Made by a program: the position numbers and the translations under genes. The notes beneath the pieces are model-generated. The model did not search any database. It was given only the letters and a program-made list of their open reading frames with translations, and was not told the origin of the DNA. DNA of 16,817 nt from an uncultured Collinsella sp. (GTDB taxonomy: Bacteria; Actinomycetota; Coriobacteriia; Coriobacteriales; Coriobacteriaceae), in the NCBI GenBank assembly GCA_900544725.1, contig UQWK01000044.1, positions 1-16,817 of the forward strand, given 5' to 3'. Of this stretch, positions 6,578 through 13,431 are shown in pieces. Within the stretch, counting starts at the first letter, position 1. Each line of letters starts with the position of its first letter.

Positions 6578-6615
6578 AACCACCATAAAGGTGCCTACCC
6601 CTTTGTGGTGGTTTT
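6576..6615. repeat. REP-like palindrome, copy 4
   Basis: AAAACCACCATAAAGG (6576-6591) pairs with CCTTTGTGGTGGTTTT (6600-6615), one G-U pair, around TGCCTACC. Copy 2 orientation. It lies 15 bases after the pckA stop codon. Confidence 0.87.
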
Positions 6616-6630
6616 GGGTCCAAGGCGACG

Positions 6631-8301
6631 CTAGTGGCGGAGTCCCAGCAGGCCGCGGCCGCGATGACGGGCCTCGGCGGGCACCTGGGCGTGCGGGCCG
6701 GCGGCCTTGACGGACTCGGGCAGGTGCGAGTACTTCTTCTCGAAGTTCTCCTCGAACATCACCGCCAGGTTGTGCGCTGCCTCGTCGTAGCGCGCGGTGC
6801 TCTGCCAGTACTGGCGCGGCACCAGGATGCCGTCGGGCACGCCGTGGCACGTGGTGGGAATGTCGACGTTAAAGATATCGTCGTGCACAAATTCGCTGTC
6901 CTCAATGGTACCGTCGAGGGCGCGAGCGACCAGTGAGCGCGTGTAGGCCAGCTCGATGCGATGGCCCACGCCATAACCGCCGCCAATCCAGCCGGTGTTG
7001 ACCAGGTAGACGCGGGTGCGGCCGTCGGCGATGCGCTCGCCGAGCATCTTAGCGTAGACCATGGGGTCGAGCGGCATAAACGGCTCGCCAAACAGCGAGG
7101 AGAACGTGGGCGTGGGCTCGGTGACGCCGACCTCGGTGCCGGGGATCTTGGCGGTGAAGCCCGTCACAAAGTGGTACATGGCGGCGTCGGCCGTCAGGCG
7201 CGAGATGGGCGGCAACACGCCAAAGGCGTCGCAGGTCAGGAACAGCACGACGCTCGGAGTGGTGCCCATGCCCTTGGTCCACGCGTTGGGGATATGCTCG
7301 ACGGGGTAGGCCACGCGCGTATTGTGCGTGATCGAGACGTCGTCGTAGTTAGGCTTGCGATTCTCATCGAGTACCACGTTTTCACAGATGGCGCCAAAAA
7401 GAACGGCGTTGAAGATCTCGGGCTCGTGGAACGCGTCCAGGCCTTCGCACTTGGCGTAGCAGCCGCCCTCGACGTTAAAGATGCCCATGTCGGACCAGCC
7501 GTGCTCGTCGTCGCCGATCAGCAGGCGCGTGGGGTTGGCCGAAAGCGTGGTCTTGCCGGTGCCGGACAGGCCAAAGAACACGGCGGTCTCGTGCGTGACG
7601 GGGTCCATACTGGCCGAGCAATGCATGGGCAGAACGTCGTCCTCGACGGGCAGCAGGTAATTCATAACGCTGAAGATGGACTTTTTAATCTCGCCGGAGT
7701 AGCCGGTACCCGCGACCAAAATCACGCGCTCCTGGAAATTGATGACCACGGCGGCGCTGGAGTTGAGGCCCTTGATGGCAGGGTCACACTGGTAACCTGG
7801 CGCCGCGAGCACGCAAAAGTCCGGCTCACCGGTGCGCGCGATTTCGCGAGCGAGCGGACGGGCGAGCATTTGCTTAATAAAGAGCGCCTGGCTGGCGCGC
7901 TCGCAGGCGACGAGCAGGCGACGCGTGTGGTTGCGGTCGGCGCCGGCCATGCCGCGGGTGACGAACACATCACGCTCGTTGAGATAGTCGACGATACCGG
8001 CCTTGATGGTCTCGTAGCTCTCGACAGAAAGCGGGCGGTTGACGGCGCCCCAGGCAATCTTGTCGTGGACATCGGGGGTGTCAACGATAAAGCGGTCGTT
8101 GGGCGAACGCCCGGTACGCTCCCCCGTCTCGATCACGAGTGCGCCGTTGGAGGCCATACGGCCCTCTTCGCGGCGAATCGCATGCTCGACGAGTTCGGCT
8201 GCCGGCAGGTCAACCAGCAGGCGAGGCTGGTTCTCGGCAGGGTCTTCGACCAGCGTGATGCCAAAGTTGGACAGAACTTCTGCGGGGGTAACACCTGGCA
8301 T
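6631..8301 (-). CDS. pckA: Phosphoenolpyruvate carboxykinase (ATP)
   Basis: Cytoplasmic ATP-dependent PEPCK interconverting oxaloacetate + ATP and PEP + CO2 + ADP. In an anaerobe it may run toward oxaloacetate as the entry to a fumarate/succinate branch, or toward PEP for gluconeogenesis. Motifs are TGRSPNDR (63-70), YSGEIKKSIF (201-210, PEPCK-specific), the P-loop GLSGTGKTT (244-252) and LIGDDEHGW (261-269), which holds the metal-binding acidic residues. At 556 residues it is slightly longer than the usual 530-540. The ATG at 8301 was chosen because AAAGGAGG lies 6 bases upstream; the longer frame to 8415 reads through the operator-like leader. The lactate permease lies upstream on the same strand, 251 bases away, so both may serve lactate/C4 metabolism. 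Confidence 0.96.
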   Translation of the reverse strand: MPGVTPAEVLSNFGITLVEDPAENQPRLLVDLPAAELVEHAIRREEGRMASNGALVIETGERTGRSPNDRFIVDTPDVHDKIAWGAVNRPLSVESYETIKAGIVDYLNERDVFVTRGMAGADRNHTRRLLVACERASQALFIKQMLARPLAREIARTGEPDFCVLAAPGYQCDPAIKGLNSSAAVVINFQERVILVAGTGYSGEIKKSIFSVMNYLLPVEDDVLPMHCSASMDPVTHETAVFFGLSGTGKTTLSANPTRLLIGDDEHGWSDMGIFNVEGGCYAKCEGLDAFHEPEIFNAVLFGAICENVVLDENRKPNYDDVSITHNTRVAYPVEHIPNAWTKGMGTTPSVVLFLTCDAFGVLPPISRLTADAAMYHFVTGFTAKIPGTEVGVTEPTPTFSSLFGEPFMPLDPMVYAKMLGERIADGRTRVYLVNTGWIGGGYGVGHRIELAYTRSLVARALDGTIEDSEFVHDDIFNVDIPTTCHGVPDGILVPRQYWQSTARYDEAAHNLAVMFEENFEKKYSHLPESVKAAGPHAQVPAEARHRGRGLLGLRH

Positions 8302-8342
8302 GGGGCCTCCTTTAAAAGCGCGACACGTGGACGCGGCGCGCA

Positions 8343-8358
8343 CTTTACTCACGTAAAG
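8343..8358. promoter_or_regulatory. 16-bp dyad in the pckA leader (proximal)
   Basis: CTTTAC-TCAC-GTAAAG, perfect 6-base half-sites, 42 bases upstream of the pckA start. It could be an operator or a short mRNA hairpin. Confidence 0.4.
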
Positions 8359-8375
8359 CCCGTTGTACCCGATAT

Positions 8376-8391
8376 GCAAAAACGTTTTTGC
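8376..8391. promoter_or_regulatory. 16-bp perfect palindrome in the pckA leader (distal)
   Basis: GCAAAAACGTTTTTGC is fully palindromic with a central CG, the pattern of LacI-family operators (compare PurR-type GCAAACGTTTGC), but two bases longer at the centre. It lies 75 bases upstream of the pckA start, in the likely promoter zone. The cognate regulator is not in this window. Confidence 0.5.
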
Positions 8392-8440
8392 GGCAACGGC
8401 GAAGCGCCCGCCCAACGGTCAAAAATCGCACGCAAGCGGC

Positions 8441-8494
8441 CTAGTCATTGGGGACGTTCTTAAATGACCAGTCGTTGGGGACACCCTTGAACAG
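8441..8494. repeat. Two imperfect 27-bp tandem units
   Basis: AGTCATTGGGGAC (8443-8455) recurs as AGTCGTTGGGGAC (8470-8482), exactly 27 bases later; the flanking bases of the units also partly match. The second unit's GGGGACAC (8477-8484) is complementary to GTGTCCCC at 8509-8516, giving a possible long-loop stem. It lies between lldP and pckA. Confidence 0.55.
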
Positions 8495-8520
8495 GCAACA
8501 GCCAAGAAGTGTCCCCAGAT

Positions 8521-8553
8521 GCCGGCACTTAGGGAGGTTCCCAAAGTGCCGGC
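8521..8553. repeat. 10-bp inverted repeat at the lldP stop codon
   Basis: GCCGGCACTT (8521-8530) pairs exactly with AAGTGCCGGC (8544-8553), and the last base belongs to the lldP stop codon. The loop contains a further GGGA/TCCC pairing. No T-tract follows on the minus strand, so it is a transcript-end hairpin or palindromic element rather than a classic terminator. Confidence 0.6.
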
Positions 8554-10124
8554 TACAGCGACAGGTCTTGGCCGAGCATGGCGATGACACTCATGAGGAC
8601 CAGCATGCCGGCGGCGTAGGGCAGCACCGCGCCCAAGAGTTCGGCGTCCTTACCGCGCACGTGCACGGCGGCAAGACCAATGGCGAGGGTCTGCGGCGAA
8701 ATCATCTTACCGGCGGCGACACCCAGGGCGTTCAGCGCGACCATCCAGTAGTCACTCACACCCAGCGCCGAAGCGGCCTGGCTCTGAATGGGACCAAACA
8801 GCATGCCCGAGGACGTGCCCGAACCGGTCACGAACGCACCGACGGCACCGATCCACGGGGCCAGAATCGGGTACAGCCCACCGGCGACGGCGATGCAGAA
8901 CGCGCTGATCGAAGAGATCATGCCGGCATAGCCCATCACCTTGGCGCAGCCCAGTACCGAAAGCATGGTAATGACCGTCGGCATCATCTGCTTGACGGTC
9001 ACGGCCAGCACCTCGCCCATCAGGCGCGGCGAAGCGCCCTGAATCGCGCCGCCGACAAACGCAGCCAGGAAAATCCAAACACCCGGCGTGTTGATCCACG
9101 AAAACGTAAGCGTGCCGGGGTTCTCGCCGCAATACACCTGCACGTGACTCGCAAACGGCGCGAGCGCGGCGTGCACGACGGGCACCAGGTTGGAGGTGCC
9201 CAACAGCAGCACAAAAATCAGGATGAAGCACGACCAGGCAGAAAGCGCCGACTTAACGGTGAGCTGTTCGCCGGCCTCGATATTCATATGGAAGCGCGCA
9301 TCCAGATGCCCCGACTTCTCGGCGCGCACGGCAAACGCGGCAGTCAGCGTGAGCGATACGATGGAGCCCACGACCACGGCAAGCTCGGGGCCCACAAACA
9401 TGGCGACGACCAAGGCCGCGCCGACAAAGGACACGCCGGAAAGCAGTGCCACGCCGGCAACGCCATGCAGACGCTCGGTCACGCTCGCAACGTTGCCTTG
9501 GTCATCGGCGACACGGCCCGCAACCAGCACGATGAGCAGCGGCATCACCACAAAGAACGGTGCGAGCTGCACCAGCTGAACGGTCGCCAGGTGCAGGGAA
9601 TCCAGACCCACCAGGTCGGCAACGGACACCGTGGGGATGCCGATGGAACCGTAGGGCGTGGGCACGCCGTTGGCCAGCAGGCAGATCAGCACGGCAGGCA
9701 CGGCCTCAAAACCAAGGCCCGCGAGCATGCCGGCGGGAATGGCAACAGCGGTACCAAAGCCGGCCATCCCCTCCATAAAGCCACCGAAGCACCAGGCCAC
9801 GAGCAGCGCCAGCAGGCGACGGTCGCTACTGATGGAGGTGATCATGTTGCCGATCACGTCCATGGCGCCCGTGCGCACGCACAGGTTATACGTAAAGACG
9901 GCAGCGATAATCACCAATACGATGGGCCACAGCGCCATCAAAAAGCCCTCGAGCGAGGCCGTGGCTATCTGCGCCGCCGGCAAATGCCACCACGCAAAGG
10001 CGAGCAAGCACGAAAGAACAAACGAACCGATGGCGGCTTTCCAGGCCGGCCATTTAAAGCACAGCAGCATCACGACAAGCCAGATGATCGGCACAAGAGC
10101 CAGCAAAAATGCGGCGACATCCAT
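8553..10124 (-). CDS. lldP: L-lactate permease (LctP family)
   Basis: A 523-residue polytopic membrane transporter of the LctP family, which imports lactate (and in some members glycolate) by proton symport. Hydrophobic segments run almost throughout. Conserved loops include GGFMEGMAGFGTAVAIPAGM (114-133) and NGVPTPYGSIGIP (152-164), with VTGSGTSSGMLFGPIQSQAA near the C-terminus, a strong family mark. Length is close to the usual 530-560. The ATG at 10124 has AAGGAG 9 bases upstream. It is divergent from the flippase gene, with a 17-bp dyad between them, and upstream of pckA on the same strand, which fits lactate uptake feeding central carbon metabolism. No lactate dehydrogenase or utilisation gene lies in this window. 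Confidence 0.95.
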   Translation of the reverse strand: MDVAAFLLALVPIIWLVVMLLCFKWPAWKAAIGSFVLSCLLAFAWWHLPAAQIATASLEGFLMALWPIVLVIIAAVFTYNLCVRTGAMDVIGNMITSISSDRRLLALLVAWCFGGFMEGMAGFGTAVAIPAGMLAGLGFEAVPAVLICLLANGVPTPYGSIGIPTVSVADLVGLDSLHLATVQLVQLAPFFVVMPLLIVLVAGRVADDQGNVASVTERLHGVAGVALLSGVSFVGAALVVAMFVGPELAVVVGSIVSLTLTAAFAVRAEKSGHLDARFHMNIEAGEQLTVKSALSAWSCFILIFVLLLGTSNLVPVVHAALAPFASHVQVYCGENPGTLTFSWINTPGVWIFLAAFVGGAIQGASPRLMGEVLAVTVKQMMPTVITMLSVLGCAKVMGYAGMISSISAFCIAVAGGLYPILAPWIGAVGAFVTGSGTSSGMLFGPIQSQAASALGVSDYWMVALNALGVAAGKMISPQTLAIGLAAVHVRGKDAELLGAVLPYAAGMLVLMSVIAMLGQDLSL

Positions 10125-10227
10125 GGGTAGAAACTCCTTGGTACCGCGAGGGCGGCATCGAGGGGTCAGAAAACTTCAACAGAATACCGCACGCTTACCG
10201 ACAAATTGCTGCCGCCTGCCGAAATTA

Positions 10228-10244
10228 TTGAACAACCTGTTCAA
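10228..10244. promoter_or_regulatory. Candidate operator between lldP and the flippase gene
   Basis: TTGAACA-ACC-TGTTCAA, a perfect 7-3-7 dyad, 104 bases upstream of lldP and 59 bases upstream of the flippase start. Its size suits a dimeric regulator such as a GntR-type lactate sensor, but the consensus does not match a regulator I can name. Confidence 0.45.
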
Positions 10245-10269
10245 AAACACGAGTCGATACCACCGCGGC

Positions 10270-10275
10270 TATACT
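10270..10275 (+). promoter_or_regulatory. Candidate -10 box of the flippase gene
   Basis: TATACT lies 28 bases before the TTG start, with no good -35 box at the expected distance. The dyad at 10228-10244 would overlap or adjoin the -35 region. Confidence 0.35.
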
Positions 10276-10302
10276 AGAGCGCAGTAAGAGAAAGGAATCG
10301 CC

Positions 10303-11877
10303 TTGAGCATCACGCCCCTCGATAGCATCCGTCGCACCATCGCCCGCCGCAACGGCGTCGCCGACCCCGCCGTATCGGGCGGGGCGCACGGGCAGGGCGG
10401 ACGCATCGAGAACGGCCTGTTCCCCGCATCGCACACCGCCGAGGAGCTCGCACGAATCCAAGAGCTAAGCCAGCGTAACGCCGGCGGTCCCGACAGCAGC
10501 CAGGCCACACGCCGTCGCCGTGAGCGCGATCGCCAACCCGGCCCCATCCGCCGCATGGTCAATGCCTGGTGGAACCGCCTGCTCGGAGCCGTCTACGGCG
10601 GCGGCTTCTCCACGCAAGAAGCCGAGTACGAAGATCACGCCACCCGTCGCGACTACCTTTGGAATACCCTGGGCACCGCCGTATGGGGCATGGCGTTTCC
10701 GCTGCTCACCATTGTGTCGACGCAGCTCGTGGGGGCCGAGGAAGCTGGCAAGTTCTCCATCGCCTTTGTCACCGGCACGCTCATCATGATCGCGTGCAAC
10801 TATGGCGTGCGCAACTTTCAGGTCTCGGACATCGACGAAACGACGTCCTTTGCCTCTTACCAGCTCAACCGCTGGCTTTGCGGAGCGCTCACCCTAGGCT
10901 GCGGCCTCATGTACAGCAGCGCCCGCGGCTACGATGCGCAGATGGCGACGATCGGCCTGGGCGTCTACCTCTATAAGGTAATCGATGGCATCGCCGACGT
11001 GTACGAGGGCCGCCTGCAGCAGGCCGACAAGCTCTATTTGGCCGGCATGAGCCAAACGCTGCGTTCCGCCGGCGTCATCGCAGTCTTTAGCGTGGCGCTG
11101 TTCCTCACGCGCAGCATGCCCATCGCGGCTATGGCCATGGGTGTTACCGCGATTGCCTCGCTCGTGCTGGTCACCGCCCCGCTCGCCCTGCTCGAAACCG
11201 AAAAATCGCGCCGCGTGAGCCTGCGCGAGGCTGGCCACCTGTTTATCCAGTGCGCCCCGCTCTTTGGTGCGCTGTTCCTGTTCAACCTAATCGAGAGCAT
11301 GCCCAAGTTCGTGATGGAAGGCACGCTGGCCTACAAATATCAGCTGTACTTTAATGCACTGTTCTTTCCGGCGCAGGCTATTTTGCTGAGCATCGGATTT
11401 ATCTATAAACCGCAGCTTTTGCGTCTGTCGAGCATTTGGGCGAATCCGCGCAAGCGTCGCCGCTTTGACCTGATTATTGTTGCCGTTATGGCACTGATCG
11501 TGGTCATTACCGGAGCGTGCGCCGCATTTATGGCAGGCCCCGGCATTCCCCTCATGAGCTTTATGTACGGCCTCAACTTTGAGCGCTACCGCACGCTGGC
11601 GCTGCTAATGGTTGTCGCCGGCGGCGTCACCGCGGCAATCGACTTTATCTACGCCATCATCACGGTGCTGCGCCACGCCGGCGACGTCACCAAGATCTAC
11701 CTGATTTGCTTTGCCGTGAGCGTGATGCTGCCAGTAATCCTGATTAAGCTGCTGGGTCTGATGGGCGCTGTGGTGAGCTACCTAGCCATCATGGCCCTGC
11801 TGCTGGTGCTGCTGATTATCGAGTACGCCCACATCCGCCAACGCATCGAACGCGACCGCAACCCGTACGGCGCCTAA
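10303..11877 (+). CDS. Polysaccharide flippase-like membrane protein (MOP superfamily, Wzx type)
   Basis: A 524-residue protein with about 12 hydrophobic segments from residue 120 on, of the type annotated as lipopolysaccharide/polysaccharide biosynthesis protein (Wzx-like). Relatives flip lipid-linked oligosaccharides across the membrane; the substrate here is unknown. The first ~118 residues are hydrophilic and Arg/Gly/Gln-rich (for example TRRRRERDRQPGP at 69-81), an unusually long cytoplasmic extension. The start is TTG at 10303, supported by AAAGGA ending 6 bases upstream. It is alone on the plus strand between divergent lldP and a convergent phosphatase, outside an obvious glycan cluster. 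The sugar-phosphate transferase at 889-2088 could be a functional partner, but that is only inference. Confidence 0.75.
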   Translation: MSITPLDSIRRTIARRNGVADPAVSGGAHGQGGRIENGLFPASHTAEELARIQELSQRNAGGPDSSQATRRRRERDRQPGPIRRMVNAWWNRLLGAVYGGGFSTQEAEYEDHATRRDYLWNTLGTAVWGMAFPLLTIVSTQLVGAEEAGKFSIAFVTGTLIMIACNYGVRNFQVSDIDETTSFASYQLNRWLCGALTLGCGLMYSSARGYDAQMATIGLGVYLYKVIDGIADVYEGRLQQADKLYLAGMSQTLRSAGVIAVFSVALFLTRSMPIAAMAMGVTAIASLVLVTAPLALLETEKSRRVSLREAGHLFIQCAPLFGALFLFNLIESMPKFVMEGTLAYKYQLYFNALFFPAQAILLSIGFIYKPQLLRLSSIWANPRKRRRFDLIIVAVMALIVVITGACAAFMAGPGIPLMSFMYGLNFERYRTLALLMVVAGGVTAAIDFIYAIITVLRHAGDVTKIYLICFAVSVMLPVILIKLLGLMGAVVSYLAIMALLLVLLIIEYAHIRQRIERDRNPYGA

Positions 11878-11958
11878 TTAGCTGCCCCCCGGTACCGGAA
11901 TTTGCGATGGAATCACCCCGGCTGGGGTCTCGTTGCGGACGATCTGCGACACGCAGAA

Positions 11959-12081
11959 CTAAGTGAGTAGACTTTTGCCGGATCCCTGACCACACCGGCA
12001 AAACACAAGTCAATGACCTGCGGTTTTGTTGAGGCAAATTTGCCGGCTGCTCGGCATTTCCAAAAAAGCCTACTCACTTAG
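11959..12081. repeat. 123-bp core with 17-bp inverted ends, copy A
   Basis: CTAAGTGAGTAGACTTT (11959-11975) faces its reverse complement with one mismatch (12065-12081). Inside, CCGGCAAA and TTTGCCGG can also pair. The core is 84% identical (20 differences in 123, no gaps) to copy B at 15124-15246. A MITE-like element or a structured RNA are both possible. Confidence 0.8.
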
Positions 12082-12103
12082 CCAGCGGGCAGCCAAAAAA
12101 GAA

Positions 12104-12141
12104 CCGCCGCGACGTCGTTTGACTCCGTTGCGACGGTTTTT
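12104..12141. terminator. Bidirectional intrinsic terminator within repeat copy A
   Basis: CCGCCGCGACG (12104-12114) pairs with CGTTGCGACGG (12126-12136), with one mismatch and one G-U pair. It is followed by TTTTT on the plus strand, and preceded by AAAAAAG (12095-12101) that gives a T-tract on the minus strand. It can stop both the flippase transcript and the opposing phosphatase transcript. Confidence 0.75.
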
Positions 12142-12265
12142 CGAGCATTTTCGCGCTGCCGAGGACGCAGACGCTCCTCATTTCTAGCGCTTACCGAGCA
12201 AGAAGGCGCTACTCTCCGAAAGCAGTCAAAAAAGCCCCGTCCCAAATTAGCCACCCTTTGCGCCG

Positions 12266-13105
12266 TTATTCCCCGGGGCGAATATTCGCGTAGAACTCGG
12301 CCCCGTCGTCCAGGCGCAGGATCCCGACGCGGCCGAACTCGGAGCCGGTGGCGGCGGCGCAGTCGATGTCGATGCGATCGGGAACGCCGGCGGTATCCTC
12401 GCCGCCCAGGTGCACAATCTGCCCACGGCCCGACTCCTCATCGAGTCCCGCCAGGCCGCCGACCTCGCAATAACGCCCGAGCGACACCGTTGGCGTGTGG
12501 CCGCTCACCACGACCGGACCCTTGCCCTCGGCAGAAAGCAACCCCGTCGGCGCATCCCAATAGCCATGGCGAATCCACAGCAGGTCATCGGACGACTGCA
12601 CGGCAAGCATCTGCTGCAGTAGTTCGCGATCGGCGTCAACCGCTCCGGCACCATCGGCACAATCAACCCCATGTTCAAGCAAAAACGCCCGCGCCGCCTC
12701 GGTCTGGATGCCGGCATGCACCAGCAGGTACGGACGCTCGTCAGTCTCGGCCACCGCGTAGAGCGGCAACGTCGCCATCCAACGCACGAGCTCCTCGTAC
12801 GTCTCAAATTCCATATCGTTGAGCTGCTGACGGGTAGTCCAACCGCCGTTGATATCCCAGGTCTCGGCATCGAGCGGATCTTGGCCAATGATGGCATCGA
12901 GCATAATCTGCTCGTGATTGCCCTTGAGCACGCGAGCGTTGGGCAGCGAGCGCACGAGTTTAATAACGCCAACCGGATCGGGCCCGCGATCGATCATGTC
13001 GCCCAGCACGTACAGCGTATCGTCGGACGCCAGCGAAATCTTGGACAGGGCCTCGTCAAGCGCACGCACGTGCCCGTGAGCATCGGATGTCACATAGATC
13101 GCCAT
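12266..13105 (-). CDS. PPP-family metallophosphatase (Ser/Thr phosphatase-like)
   Basis: A 279-residue cytoplasmic calcineurin-like phosphoesterase of the PPP branch, which holds bacterial Ser/Thr phosphatases (PrpA/PrpB-like) and ApaH-type diadenosine tetraphosphatases. The dinuclear metal site is complete: SDAHGH (7-12), GDMIDRG (35-41), KGNHE (61-65), LLVHAG (127-132) and SGHTPT (201-206). Conserved WIRHGYW follows at 177-183, as in protein-phosphatase-like members. The first motif is SDxHGH rather than the commoner GDxHGH, but the metal ligands are kept. The substrate cannot be told from sequence. The ATG at 13105 has AAAGAGAGG upstream. It is divergent from cvrA and convergent with the flippase gene. 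Confidence 0.9.
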   Translation of the reverse strand: MAIYVTSDAHGHVRALDEALSKISLASDDTLYVLGDMIDRGPDPVGVIKLVRSLPNARVLKGNHEQIMLDAIIGQDPLDAETWDINGGWTTRQQLNDMEFETYEELVRWMATLPLYAVAETDERPYLLVHAGIQTEAARAFLLEHGVDCADGAGAVDADRELLQQMLAVQSSDDLLWIRHGYWDAPTGLLSAEGKGPVVVSGHTPTVSLGRYCEVGGLAGLDEESGRGQIVHLGGEDTAGVPDRIDIDCAAATGSEFGRVGILRLDDGAEFYANIRPGE

Positions 13106-13431
13106 GGAACGCCTCTCTTTACATTGCGGCCGAAGCCCGGAGTCGCAACTAAAACTTCAAGTTGAACTTAAACGTTACCCATTGTACTCCGTTGCAATAA
13201 AGCTGGAAAGGGTTGCATACCGTCAACGGTCGCCAGCGCATGCCTGCCAACACGCACCGCTCGCGCCACGCCGCCATGCCCAGCGCCCCAACCAGCACCA
13301 ACCGTGCCTCCGCCTCGTGTCGAAAATGCGCATGTCCGCAATCCGCCCCCCATAAACCCACCACCTTTGGGTACAAATAACCGTAGACAACTGACCGTGC
13401 CACGCCAACCACCCAGGAGCGGACACTATCC
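13106..13431. other. Divergent intergenic region, phosphatase / cvrA
   Basis: No gene, tRNA or named riboswitch is recognised in these 326 bases. Overlapping short dyads TTCAAGTTGAA (13156-13166) and AAGTTGAACTT (13159-13169) lie about 50 bases upstream of the phosphatase start and may form an operator. A weak AGGAG (13415-13419) precedes the cvrA start. No convincing -35/-10 pair is seen for either gene. Confidence 0.35.

Larger units (their letters stand above)
11911..12254. repeat. Interspersed repeat, copy A
   Basis: A 48-base left flank (11911-11958, including CCCCGGCTGGGG), a 123-bp core bounded by inverted repeats (11959-12081) and a right flank align without gaps with copy B (15076-15357) for about 250 bases. 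Copy A then has about 70 extra bases before the shared 18-bp end motif CCGTCCCAAATTAGCCAC (12237-12254). It fills the tail-to-tail gap between the flippase and phosphatase genes. No protein-coding frame is credible in it. Confidence 0.8.

Noticed and set aside
4038..6615. CRISPR array made of the GTGGTGGTTT repeats
   Set aside because: The copies are 0.4-1.5 kb apart with genes between them, are palindromic and change orientation.
6961..8463. 500-residue open frame on the plus strand, antisense to pckA
   Set aside because: Composition is that of a codon-bias shadow, and it lacks a ribosome binding site or domain; pckA motifs on the other strand are complete.
8448..10130. 560-residue open frame on the plus strand, antisense to lldP
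   Set aside because: It is rich in His, Gly, Gln and Arg without hydrophobic cores or family motifs, as expected for the complement of a high-GC membrane protein gene. lldP on the other strand is unmistakable.
11816..12037. Small minus-strand open frame inside repeat copy A
   Set aside because: It is not kept in copy B, which argues that the repeat is non-coding.
13106..13431. c-di-AMP (ydaO) riboswitch before the K+/H+ antiporter gene
   Set aside because: Expected from gene function, but I could not find the conserved motif or a matching fold.
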